Below, piece after piece: positions 1 to 7,764 of a DNA stretch of 55,003 nt. Made by a program: the position numbers and the translations under genes. The first letter of the stretch is position 1; each line of letters begins with the position of its first letter. Origin of the DNA: an uncultured SAR116 cluster alpha proteobacterium (GTDB lineage Bacteria; Pseudomonadota; Alphaproteobacteria; Puniceispirillales; Puniceispirillaceae); contig CABXZZ010000004.1 of NCBI GenBank assembly GCA_902516825.1, positions 1 through 55,003 of the forward strand, in the 5' to 3' direction. The notes beneath the pieces were generated by a model. That model ran no database searches and had not been told where the DNA came from. It was given only the letters and a program-made list of their open reading frames with translations.

Positions 1-56
1 ATTGATTTTTGCCATTATATATAATCTGCTTTATTATCAAATAAGGAATAAATGTT

Positions 57-398
57 TTGTATTGTAATGTTATAAAAGCAAACTTTAAAGATGAGAGTGC
101 TCTGAAATCTCTTTTAAGTTATACAGATAAAGGCGCTGATTATGATAGGTTCCAAAAGTTCGGGGCATTGCTAAAGTTCTGGGTAAAATTATCTCCAAGC
201 TCAGGGATATTCGTTATTATTTATCCTTCAGAGAACCTTTTTGCAAACGCAAAGAATGAATTTAGTTCCATAATTAAATCTTTAGAATTAACTGGAAGTA
301 AAATTGAAACATTCTCTGGTGCAATCGAGAATTTAAGTTACAACGATATTTTTAATGAAGCGCTGAAAAAGATTGGGACTGCATTTTCATTAGACTAA
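57..398 (+). CDS. hypothetical protein, 113 aa
   Basis: I do not recognise this small protein, and no catalytic motif or membrane segment is evident. It has mixed alpha/beta composition, with a hydrophobic strand around residues 45-58 and a helical C-terminus. The start is a TTG at 57, placed 8 nt after an AAGGAA ribosome-binding site at 43-48. The nearer ATG at 52 is out of frame and stops after seven codons, so either TTG is the true start or one base has changed in the TTTT run at 55-58. It lies at the window edge with no partner gene, so context gives no function. Confidence 0.55.
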   Translation: MYCNVIKANFKDESALKSLLSYTDKGADYDRFQKFGALLKFWVKLSPSSGIFVIIYPSENLFANAKNEFSSIIKSLELTGSKIETFSGAIENLSYNDIFNEALKKIGTAFSLD

Positions 399-647
399 AA
401 TTCTACATTTTTTATCAAGCCTTTAGTTTATCCTGTGTTCTGTGATATCTATTGTGCGAATTAGAAATTTTTTGATTACCTTTTTGCAGCATGGATTTCT
501 CTAATTAAAAAAGTAGTCAAAAAAGGACATCAATCCAAACAACTCTAACTTTTATTCAATAGAGCACTAAACTGCAAAAATAGCAGGCAAGAGTTCGAAA
601 TTTATCGAGCGCGCTGTCACTTCGAAAACTCATGTCGAGTTTTTCAA

Positions 648-1412
648 TCAATTTTTGACTGAGCAACTCACTTCAGGCTGCCCGTCAACACAAACTAAAA
701 CCTCATCTCCATTATTAACAGGGTATAGTCCTAATACGGTTCCAGCTAAAACAATATCGTTAGGCATTAATTGGATCCCATACTCAGCCAAATTATTTTT
801 TAGCCAATTCAATGATAATTCTAAACCAGAATCATTCGGCCAAAGCCCAGCCTGACCAACATTCGTTCCATTTATTGCCAAGCTTAATATACCATTGTGT
901 CTGGTATATTTTTTTGACTGCTGGTGAAAAATATCTGGTAATACCAATCCTGAGTTAATTCCATTGTTTGCGATCAATTCGGATAGGTTCTTGTTTTTTG
1001 AACGAAATATAAAATTGTGTAATTCAATAACGGGAAAAATCGCTTCAATTTGAAAATTCTTGCCTATCCTTACGGCCATCTCACCTTCAATCGAGAGGTT
1101 ATAAAATTCGTCTGGGTTTAAACTAACGCCATTTTGTCTTACCTCACCTGCAAACAATGTTCCTCTTATTGGTCCATCCATCCCAAATTGTGATTTTGTT
1201 CCCGGACCAGTGCAACCAATCTTGTAACCAATTACTCGCTCGCCATTTTGGACCCTCATTTTTGTTACAATGTCCTGTATTTTATAAGCAGAAGTGATAT
1301 CAAGATTAAAATCAGGATCTAAAAAGCACGTGCCGGGATTTTTGGATTGGTAATCTGACAATTGCCGAACTGCTAACTCTTCGAGTTCATAAGATGATAA
1401 ATGATTGCTCAC
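648..1412 (-). CDS. 2-keto-4-pentenoate hydratase-like (fumarylacetoacetase-fold) protein
   Basis: The 254-aa protein resembles the MhpD/2-hydroxypentadienoate hydratase and oxalocrotonate decarboxylase family, which act in aromatic meta-cleavage pathways. Visible family marks are GYKIGCTGPGT near residue 63, a GxxRGTLF-type segment near 82, and the metal-binding IEGEMAVRIG stretch near 108, where the paired glutamates are the expected Mg ligands. Length fits the family. The start is GTG at 1412, preceded by AAAGGAA at a good distance. No other meta-cleavage gene is nearby, so the exact substrate (a 2-hydroxydienoate or 4-oxalocrotonate) cannot be given. Family assignment is firm and the reaction is inferred. 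Confidence 0.8.
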   Translation of the reverse strand: MSNHLSSYELEELAVRQLSDYQSKNPGTCFLDPDFNLDITSAYKIQDIVTKMRVQNGERVIGYKIGCTGPGTKSQFGMDGPIRGTLFAGEVRQNGVSLNPDEFYNLSIEGEMAVRIGKNFQIEAIFPVIELHNFIFRSKNKNLSELIANNGINSGLVLPDIFHQQSKKYTRHNGILSLAINGTNVGQAGLWPNDSGLELSLNWLKNNLAEYGIQLMPNDIVLAGTVLGLYPVNNGDEVLVCVDGQPEVSCSVKN

Positions 1413-2042
1413 AAAAAGAATTCCTTTAAATTTATCGTTTAGCGTTTACAAATTATCACAGTAATAATTCTTTACTAGAACTATAAGCAGCCAAAAAAAA
1501 GTATGGCCTAAATATCTCTCGCAACAAAAAAGAAGTTAGTTCGGAATGCTGATGAAATGCAGCTAGATTGCTTAAAAGGCTACAAATTTATAGTCACAAT
1601 TTACATCTTTTTTACCCTAAGATATTCTTAACAAATTCTACCAACCATCACGCTCGAGTGATTTATAAGTTTAACTTTACCTTCGCGAGTTTATGCTATG
1701 CTTTGCAATCGCAAACAAGCTTCAAAAATGGTGCAGAAGGCCCCCATGTCAAAGCTCTATGTATTTCCGCTATCACTGATAGCTGTTTCTGGTGGAATAG
1801 TTTCCATATTTTTAACACAAACTGCTTATTACACATCATTACATTAAGAAAGTTTATATGCCCAAAGCAACAATGAGATACACTAGAATTAACTCTGTTT
1901 TTAAATTCTCTCAAAGCAAAACATCATTAAATAGTAAAAAGTGAAAATTTAACAAGGCAACCGGATCATTTTACAGTTTTATTTTTTGTGAATTTTTGTT
2001 AAATATGAAATAATATTTTTATTTATTGAAAAGCAGTGTTTT
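1413..2042. other. AT-rich stretch without a firm gene
   Basis: No convincing long gene is present between the hydratase gene and the small ORF at 2043. The longest open frames are low-complexity with no ribosome-binding site. The only candidate is the 39-codon ORF at 1728-1847, listed separately. A short inverted repeat, TTTGC-AATC-GCAAA, lies near 1701-1714 just upstream of it. Confidence 0.6.
1728..1847 (+). CDS. possible small single-pass membrane protein, 39 aa
   Basis: A 39-codon ATG-to-TAA frame encodes a short basic N-terminus (MVQKAPMSKL), one hydrophobic segment of about 20 residues (FPLSLIAVSGGIVSIF) and a polar tail. This is the usual architecture of bacterial small membrane proteins. 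No clear Shine-Dalgarno sequence precedes the ATG, and I recognise no family. The inverted repeat TTTGC-AATC-GCAAA lies about 20 nt upstream. It could be a chance frame, so confidence is low. Confidence 0.3.
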   Translation: MVQKAPMSKLYVFPLSLIAVSGGIVSIFLTQTAYYTSLH

Positions 2043-2282
2043 ATGGAAAACCAACAGGTTCTGAACTTTATTGATAATCTTAGGGGTAAAAAGGCTTATG
2101 AGGAGCGTAAGTCAAAAAAACTAGGTTTAAATTCGCTATATGAGTATATTGAAAACAAGCTATTACTTAAGGCTCAAGCAGAAGCAGATGCTAAAATAAC
2201 CTCTGAAAAGGAGGTGCTCGAAAGCAATTTAAACGACGCTGCCACTAACAAAACCAGAAGTTGCAGTTGCTGCGAACACTAA
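2043..2282 (+). CDS. small hypothetical protein with Cys-rich C-terminus
   Basis: This 79-aa protein is strongly helical and charged: residues 15-60 are rich in Lys, Glu, Ala and Leu and could form a coiled coil. It ends in CSCCEH, a compact possible metal-binding or modified tail. No signal peptide or membrane segment is seen. Ribosome-binding sequence before the ATG at 2043 is weak. It stands alone, about 100 nt upstream of tRNA-Arg. I do not recognise the family, and the metal-binding idea rests only on the tail. Confidence 0.45.
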   Translation: MENQQVLNFIDNLRGKKAYEERKSKKLGLNSLYEYIENKLLLKAQAEADAKITSEKEVLESNLNDAATNKTRSCSCCEH

Positions 2283-2387
2283 AAAAAAGCTTGAAAAATT
2301 GTATCCCTATTTAATCTTTTCTTGATAAATGAGAATTCTTTAGATATTTAATTTTCATTCAATTACTTAATACTCTTTTTAAATTTA

Positions 2388-2464
2388 GCGCCTGTAGCTC
2401 AGCTGGATAGAGCACTAGACTTCGAATCTAGGGGTCAGGGGTTCGAATCCTCTCGGGCGCGCCA
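2388..2464 (+). tRNA. tRNA-Arg (anticodon TCG)
   Basis: A complete cloverleaf can be drawn. The acceptor arm GCGCCTG pairs with CGGGCGC, allowing one G-T pair. The anticodon stem is CTAGA/TCTAG around loop CTTCGAA, which gives anticodon TCG and decodes CGA. The T-arm has the TTCGAAT loop, followed by discriminator G and an encoded CCA. An integrase relic begins about 100 nt downstream in the same orientation, so this tRNA was probably used as an attachment site. Confidence 0.93.
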
Positions 2465-2566
2465 TGTTTTTCTCATTAAATTAGTCTTTTATCGTTCAGG
2501 GTGATGGTTTCGTTTGTGTAAAATGCAATTTTTGACAGAGATTTGGCACAGTAAAAGGTCAAGTCG

Positions 2567-2911
2567 ATGGGTAGTGTGCGTAAAATGGGTGAAACTTGGA
2601 ATGCACAAGTCAGAGTTCCGCGTTAGAGAAGTTTAACTAATTCGCTCAAGTCCAAATCAAATGCTTTATACTGGATTAATGATTTAGAAAATAATTTAAA
2701 AAGCACCAATATAACAAAAGCAGATATAAAGGATTTACGATTTCATGATCTGAGGCATGAAGAAATTTCTAGATCCTTCAAGATGGGAATGTCGTTTTCG
2801 GAGGTTACTCTTATATCTGAGCATAAGAATGTTAGGCAACTTCTGAGATATACTCACCTGAATCCAAATAATATACTTAGAGAGTATAAGCCGTTTTTGG
2901 GATTGATTTAA
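2567..2911 (+). pseudogene. tyrosine recombinase (phage-type integrase) relic
   Basis: A single reading frame, interrupted by one TAG after codon 19, carries both ends of a tyrosine integrase. The first 19 codons (start MGSVRKMGETWNAQVRVPR) look like an arm-type DNA-binding N-terminus. After a short bridge the frame resumes with the C-terminal catalytic region: FHDLRHE (box II His and Arg), a degenerate SEHKN box, and the RYTHL nucleophile Tyr. The middle of the protein, including the box I Arg, is missing. About 115 codons remain where a full integrase has 300-400. It cannot be active. Its position just 3' of tRNA-Arg is the classic layout of an integrated island. Confidence 0.82.
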
Positions 2912-3001
2912 CACGCCTTTAATAAATGAATAGAATCACCTCATAAAAATATTATTAGATTTGGTTGAGCTAACTTTTACTTTAAAGTAGAAAGTTTTCA
3001 T

Positions 3002-3091
3002 GGAGAGGTGGCAGAGTGGTTGAATGTGGCGGTCTCGAAAACCGTTGTACGTGAAAACGTACCGAGGGTTCGAATCCCTCTCTCTCCGCCA
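3002..3091 (+). tRNA. tRNA-Ser (anticodon CGA)
   Basis: This is a class II tRNA with a long variable arm (TTGTACGTGAAAACGTACCGA region). Acceptor GGAGAGG pairs with TCTCTCC. The anticodon stem GCGGT/ACCGT encloses CTCGAAA, giving anticodon CGA, which decodes UCG. The T-loop is TTCGAAT, followed by discriminator G and an encoded CCA. It lies 90 nt after the integrase relic. Confidence 0.93.
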
Positions 3092-3717
3092 TTGAAAAAT
3101 ATGGTTTTATTATCCTATACTTTGGGCTTACGGATTGGAGTAATTTCTAAAGATAATACCCTTTTAAATTAATTGAAGGATAATATCTTATCTAAAGGAA
3201 GGTAAAATTCTGTTCTAGTTCAAAAAAAATAGAAAAATAGTGTGATTTGTAAACTTATTATAACGTGGGAAATATTTAATGACTTTTCATAAATTATTTC
3301 ATTTATTCAATATTTTACGAAACATAAAATTTGTTGATCTATAACTAGTTACGATTAAACAAAATCATATTTAATTATAATTTGATTTTTATACACTTTA
3401 AGTATGATAAAAGAATTAATATTGTTTTATTATTAGGAATTTTAAAATATGACAATCACTAACGTTAGAATTAATCCCTTTTTCATCATTCGTTTAGTCA
3501 AATTAATAATAAGAATTTTTGTTAAATTTAAAAAAGAAAGGTAATGAAATCCTTTATGTTATTCAGATTCGATCATGCTACTTAGTTTTTTAAGACTAGA
3601 TGATAGACTTAGTAACGTTTGCTTTTCAAAGACGTCCTTTAGAGGAAATTCCTTCACCTTAGAATAGTTGGAGAGAATCTTTATTTCTGAAGGAATAATC
3701 GTGGTAGGAAAAATAAT
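3092..3717. other. very AT-rich stretch without a firm gene; possible minus-strand remnant
   Basis: Most of this region is low-complexity AT-rich DNA with stops in all frames. On the minus strand, 3559-3714 stays open for about 50 codons, reading roughly PTTIIPSEIKIL...SSMIESE before TAA. It has no start codon or ribosome-binding site, so it may be the tail end of a lost gene. Nothing else could be supported. Confidence 0.5.
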
Positions 3718-4254
3718 ATGATTTTAATACTTGTCGCCATAAAAGAAGGACTAATGAAAACGACTTACCAAATATGCAAATGCGTTACACTGGCGTTGGT
3801 AAGATAAATGCTTCACTCAAAACATTAAAATCATTAAAGATTATTCTCCATCTTTAATAATCAATTATGGAACTGCTGGTAGTTTAAACAAAGAATGGGG
3901 AGGTTTGGTCGAAGCAACTAGATTTTTTAAAGAGACATGGATGCTACTCCGCTTGGATTTAAGATTGATCAAACCCCGTTTGATGATATTGGAGAAATAA
4001 ATTTTGGAGGTGGTCGATACAGTTGCGGGACAGGAGACTCTTTTGTCACCCAGACCCCAAAATTCAAAACAGACCTGGTTGATATGGAGGCATACGCCAC
4101 CGCAAAAATTTGTTATATAAAAAATGTAAGGTTTAAATGTTTTAAATATATCTCTGATAGTGGTGATGGTGGTGCAAATGAAGACTGAATTGACAATGTT
4201 TCCTTAGGGAAGAAACTATTCGTTAACCAAATGAGAGATTTAGTAGTTAATTGA
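3718..4254 (+). pseudogene. broken nucleosidase/phosphorylase-superfamily gene (MTA/SAH nucleosidase-like)
   Basis: Pieces of one protein appear in different frames. They include an N-terminal MILILVAIKEG, then MQMRYTGVGKINAS in another frame, then NYGTAGSLNKEWG, then a longer frame from 3937 with DMDATPLGFK, SCGTGDSFV and LVDMEAYA. The VDMEAYA and GTAGSL motifs are typical of the purine nucleoside phosphorylase / methylthioadenosine-S-adenosylhomocysteine nucleosidase fold. At 4186 a TGA falls where related proteins usually have Trp, and the frame continues to a second stop at 4252. At least two frameshifts and a nonsense change are needed, so the gene is dead. The family call is good; the exact substrate is not known. 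Confidence 0.75.
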
Positions 4255-4257
4255 AAA

Positions 4258-4290
4258 CACTTGCACTAAAGTTGCAAGTGCCTTCGAAGG
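4258..4290 (+). promoter_or_regulatory. tandem inverted repeats upstream of the DsrE-family gene
   Basis: CACTTGCA (4258-4265) and TGCAAGTG (4273-4280) form an 8-bp perfect stem with a 7-nt loop. They are followed at once by the palindrome CCTTCGAAGG (4281-4290). No T-run follows, so a classical terminator is unlikely. The pair sits 50 nt before the DsrE-family start and could be an operator, an mRNA 5' structure, or a remnant of the dead gene's 3' end. Confidence 0.4.
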
Positions 4291-4339
4291 GTAGAGCTAA
4301 ATCTTCATGGGTTATATAAATAAATTTTTAGGAGAAAAA

Positions 4340-4702
4340 ATGTCTAAAGTACTTGTTCATATTCACAGTGATTTGGAATTGAGAAATAAAGTAACATTAG
4401 CTTTGATGGTTGCCCTTGCTGCAGAAAAAAGTGGACATGAAGTAACTCTTTTTCTTGCTGCGGACGGAGTGCACATTTTAAATTGCAAAAGTGCTGGTGA
4501 AATAGTGGGTCAAGGTACCGGAGATTTATACGAACATCTTGAGAATTTAAAGAAAACAAATGTTGCAATATTCGTCTCGGGTATGTCTGCTAAAGCAAGG
4601 GGGTATAATGAAACGCTTTTGAATGGATATAAAGCAGAGTTTGCAACGCCTGATAAACTAGTTGAAGAGTCCATTAAGTCCGATAGCGTGCTCTGCTATT
4701 GA
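4340..4702 (+). CDS. DsrE/DsrF-like family protein
   Basis: This 120-aa protein has the DsrE/YchN-type small alpha/beta fold. An N-terminal strand (KVLVHIHSD) is followed by a helix rich in Ala (VALAAEKSGHEV), the strand VTLFLAADGV, and a late strand VAIFVSGMSAKARG. Family members act in sulfur relay or as small oligomeric proteins of unknown role; whether this one carries a sulfur-transfer Cys is unclear, though it has Cys in the middle and at the penultimate position. I chose ATG 4340 because AGGAGA lies 5 nt before it. The upstream in-frame ATG at 4307 has no such site. It appears to be a single-gene unit. Confidence 0.7.
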   Translation: MSKVLVHIHSDLELRNKVTLALMVALAAEKSGHEVTLFLAADGVHILNCKSAGEIVGQGTGDLYEHLENLKKTNVAIFVSGMSAKARGYNETLLNGYKAEFATPDKLVEESIKSDSVLCY

Positions 4703-5323
4703 GAAATTAAGCTAAGTCTAATAACTCCTCCGATCTAAAGTTAGTCTATACATCTGAATACTCTTGTTGTAACTTCTGATCCTTCAGAATATTCTTCTTC
4801 ATAATCAAATGAACATGATTACGTTTAAACTTCTTCCTGGGAAAAGATAGGTAATCTATTTTATTTAAAAATTCTGCGATTTAGTCAAAGGCTTTGCCTT
4901 TTTCTTTATTGGGTATGTAATTAAAAAAAGTAACAATATTCCTATTCCGAGGTATTGTTCATTGCTTTCTAGAAATGCCCCCCCCCAACCCTACGAAGTC
5001 TATGGCTATCAACGAAGAAATTTTTAAAATATTGAAAATATTAGTAGGAACTCGGAAGAGTAATAAGAAATGAGTGCTTCCCAAAATGTTAAAATAACCT
5101 CATAATCTATAAGTGCAATAACGATACTCAACATACTAGAAGTTTTAACAATTGGTTTTTGATTTGAAATTACAGTTCCTGCTCTTTTACTTGCCAACTC
5201 AATAAATCTGCAAAGAATTTACTTATTGATGAAAAAGAAAGATGAAGATAGGGGTTCTTGACAGATACCTTAAAAAAAATTGCTAATTTATAAAATTATA
5301 TGCAATTTGCGAGGAGTTTTACG
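4703..5323. other. AT-rich stretch without a firm gene
   Basis: No gene could be supported here. A small hairpin, AAAGGC-TTT-GCCTTT followed by TTCTTT, occurs at 4887-4901 and might be a weak terminator, though it is 185 nt after the DsrE-family stop. A run of nine C residues occurs at 4978-4986, unusual in such AT-rich DNA. A minus-strand frame of about 60 codons around 5030-5215 lacks a start signal. Confidence 0.5.
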
Positions 5324-5488
5324 ATGACCGAACAGATGGATAATAAAGAGACTTTTTGCAACGATATCTGTTGTGCAAACGGATGTTGTAGCGATGGTTG
5401 CGACACTGGGGATTGCAGCAACATTTATTTTAGCAATTGGTGTTGGAGTAAAACAGAGCACCGCTGCCGATATCAAATAGGTACCTGA
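5324..5488 (+). CDS. small ORF readable as a Cys-rich peptide or as a frameshifted membrane peptide
   Basis: A good ribosome-binding site (GAGGAG) precedes ATG 5324. The open frame gives 54 residues with nine cysteines (pattern C-x3-CC-x3-CC-x3-C-x4-C, then two more). However, if one T is removed from the run of five T at 5353-5357, the same start leads into a hydrophobic frame (MVATLGIAATFILAIGVGV, then KQSTAADIK and TAG at 5478), which looks like a normal small membrane protein. I think the membrane frame is the ancestral one and the Cys-rich frame its shadow, but the sequence alone does not settle it. Possible causes are mutation, a sequencing error or slippage at the T-run. Confidence 0.4.
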   Translation: MTEQMDNKETFCNDICCANGCCSDGCDTGDCSNIYFSNWCWSKTEHRCRYQIGT

Positions 5489-5846
5489 AAATTAATCGTG
5501 AATATTAAATAATCATTATTTTAAATACCGAATTTTAAACTTATTTACTGCATATTGTGATTAGTGGGTGGAGCCCTTTCAGTTCTCAATGATAAAAGAT
5601 GAATTCAAATCAAAAGCACCCCACTTTTTTTGCTCGAACAGTTGCAACTCTAAGTTTTACTTGAATGATTTATGCAGGGCAACAATTCTTCCACTACTAC
5701 CCTTAGATGACTTCGGTATTTAGGACCCTCCCGGCCACACCATTTCCTATCAATAGTCTGGCGGACACCTGCGCTATTTTAAGTTCCCCTTAAGCAATGA
5801 ATAGCCTCTCAGACGCACTATTTTTTTAACAATAAAACCGCCTGCT
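5489..5846. other. intergenic stretch without a gene
   Basis: No open frame or RNA gene could be supported. An imperfect hairpin (GCTATT...TTAAG / CTTAA...AATAGC, about 5771-5804) precedes a run of seven T residues near 5820, 25 nt beyond the stop of the leftward hydrolase gene. Its orientation does not make it a clear terminator for that gene. Confidence 0.4.
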
Positions 5847-7577
5847 TTAGATTACTGGCAGAAGTAAGAAGGGCCTTTGCTCCTTAGAAAAGTGTAATGA
5901 GACTTTTTTACCAAACACATCCATAGGTCTATCATTTGGGTCATTATGTAAAAACGGGCCACAACCTGAAAATTTATTCATGTTCGGGAGTGTGCTACCG
6001 CCACCAGACTGATTAACATAATCTTTACCTCTAACAGTCAAACCAATCCTAAAATTCTTTGGAATTACAATCGAGGTAGGCCAAATCTCAACATCCAACT
6101 CATATATTTTATTAGGCTGAAGCGGTTGAATCTCGTCATGAGTATAATAAGGCCTATAAGGTTTGCTCATTTCTGGATCGAGCTTCCTGTGAGAAGCCCG
6201 CAACCAGCCCTGACCAACAGGAGTGTTTGGATCAAGTGCTCCCTTGAACGTTACTTCCTTAAGATCTTCTGTAAACACACGCACGACTAAAAACAAATCA
6301 GCATCCTCAGTTTCTGAGGATACAAATAATTTTGATGCCATTGGACCTGTTATCTCAGTTTCAGCCTCTATCGGCTCACTTAGAAATGTTATTCCTTCGC
6401 CAAAACCATCATATTCAACTTTAGATTCATCAAATTTTTTTTCTTCTGCAGAGAGTGAGCCAGACGGAGTTAGATATAACTTAGTCCAGTTAGTCCGCGC
6501 GAGTGGCCATTCGTTTTCTTTTCTTTCAATAAACTTATCACCTGGATACCTTACCTGGAGTGTAACTCTTGGTTCCTTTGCCCAGTTATTTTTCTCTTCT
6601 TTGAGATAATACCCAAAAAATCTTTTCTGAATATCTACCCCATAATCTGTATAAAATTCTGTCCAATGCTCTAAACCATGTACTTCAAGCCATTTTTCTG
6701 TCGAAGCGATTTTACCAAACCCCTCAAAATTGCCACGAGAGTGAAGCGACTGCCCTCCCCAATTGGCTGCAGAAAGTACAGGGACATGAATTTTTGAAAA
6801 ATCAGGTATTCTTTCTTGCCAATATTGGTCCGTCACTAACTTATTCTGGAACATATGACTGTTCATATTGGTTCGATTATAGCCAAGCTCCTCATTAGAC
6901 AAAGTAACAGGTCCTGAGACATAATCACCATTAATTCGTGCTTTATATCCGTTTACACCTAAACCATGCTGCCTTGGAATACATCGCCCTTTGTACCAGT
7001 TTCCTCCATAGGTACAAAACATACCTCCGTGATAGGCCCATTCTCTATATAAGTCATGCGCCCCCTCCCAGATACACATGGCAGCAAGACTGGGCGGCTG
7101 TAATTCGGCAACTTGCCACTGGTTGATGGCGTAATAAGAAATCCCGTTCAAACCAATTTTACCATTTGACCAGTCCTGCTCAGCAGCCCATTGAATACAG
7201 CTATAAAAATCTTTAGTCTCACGAGGTGAAAAAGGGTCTAAATATCCGGGTGAACGGCCTGCCCCACGGGAATCTATTCGCACACACACATATCCATCTG
7301 GAACCCACCTTTCAGGGTCTACAACTTCCCAATTTTGATATTTACTGGAAGTGTTATCCGTGACTTCAGGGAATTTTTCTACCATAATATCCCACTGAGG
7401 CTTATATCCATCTCGGAAATCCAACCATTTTCCATAGACACCATAAGTCATAATTACAGGATATTTACCTGCTACTTCGGGACAGAAAATATCAGCTCTT
7501 AAAATAATACCATCCTCCATTTCAATAGGATGATCCCAATAAATTTTCATGCCATCATTAAACGTAATTTTTGTCAT
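5847..7577 (-). CDS. CocE/NonD-type alpha/beta hydrolase (S15 family)
   Basis: This 576-aa protein has the X-Pro dipeptidyl-peptidase/CocE layout. The alpha/beta hydrolase core covers about residues 20-330. It includes the oxyanion-region motif VRIDSRGAGRSPG near 100 and the nucleophile elbow GISYYA, with Ser about 147. A His in VHGLEHW is the likely catalytic His. A C-terminal jelly-roll domain follows from about 370. Family members cleave acyl esters, beta-lactams or peptide N-termini; the substrate is unknown here. No signal peptide is seen, so it is probably cytoplasmic. It starts at ATG 7577, is monocistronic, and diverges from the gene at 7765. Confidence 0.82.
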   Translation of the reverse strand: MTKITFNDGMKIYWDHPIEMEDGIILRADIFCPEVAGKYPVIMTYGVYGKWLDFRDGYKPQWDIMVEKFPEVTDNTSSKYQNWEVVDPERWVPDGYVCVRIDSRGAGRSPGYLDPFSPRETKDFYSCIQWAAEQDWSNGKIGLNGISYYAINQWQVAELQPPSLAAMCIWEGAHDLYREWAYHGGMFCTYGGNWYKGRCIPRQHGLGVNGYKARINGDYVSGPVTLSNEELGYNRTNMNSHMFQNKLVTDQYWQERIPDFSKIHVPVLSAANWGGQSLHSRGNFEGFGKIASTEKWLEVHGLEHWTEFYTDYGVDIQKRFFGYYLKEEKNNWAKEPRVTLQVRYPGDKFIERKENEWPLARTNWTKLYLTPSGSLSAEEKKFDESKVEYDGFGEGITFLSEPIEAETEITGPMASKLFVSSETEDADLFLVVRVFTEDLKEVTFKGALDPNTPVGQGWLRASHRKLDPEMSKPYRPYYTHDEIQPLQPNKIYELDVEIWPTSIVIPKNFRIGLTVRGKDYVNQSGGGSTLPNMNKFSGCGPFLHNDPNDRPMDVFGKKVSLHFSKEQRPFLLLPVI

Positions 7578-7764
7578 AAATTAAAATAATCCAACGTTTT
7601 TTTATGTCTTGATTCTTATATGGCGTGCTTCAAAAGTCAATTTCAATAAATCATCTAATTTGATAAAAATAAAATTCAAACTGAATAAATTTACCCTTTT
7701 TGAATAATTGACTCGATACTGTCATTTTGCTCAACTCTTTAGGAAAACTACGTGAGGAAAAAAT

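Noticed and set aside
1568-1876. Open frame of 102 codons on the plus strand
   Set aside because: Low-complexity composition, no start signal, and it overlaps a better small membrane frame at 1728.
5030-5215. Minus-strand frame of about 60 codons with a hydrophobic stretch
   Set aside because: No start signal or ribosome-binding site; such frames are expected by chance in AT-rich DNA.
2388-5846. Search by eye for a second tRNA-Arg 3' end copy marking the other island boundary
   Set aside because: None was found inside the window; it may lie outside or have been lost, so no attachment site is annotated.
3092-5846. Possible CRISPR array or tandem repeats in the empty stretches
   Set aside because: No regularly spaced repeats were seen.
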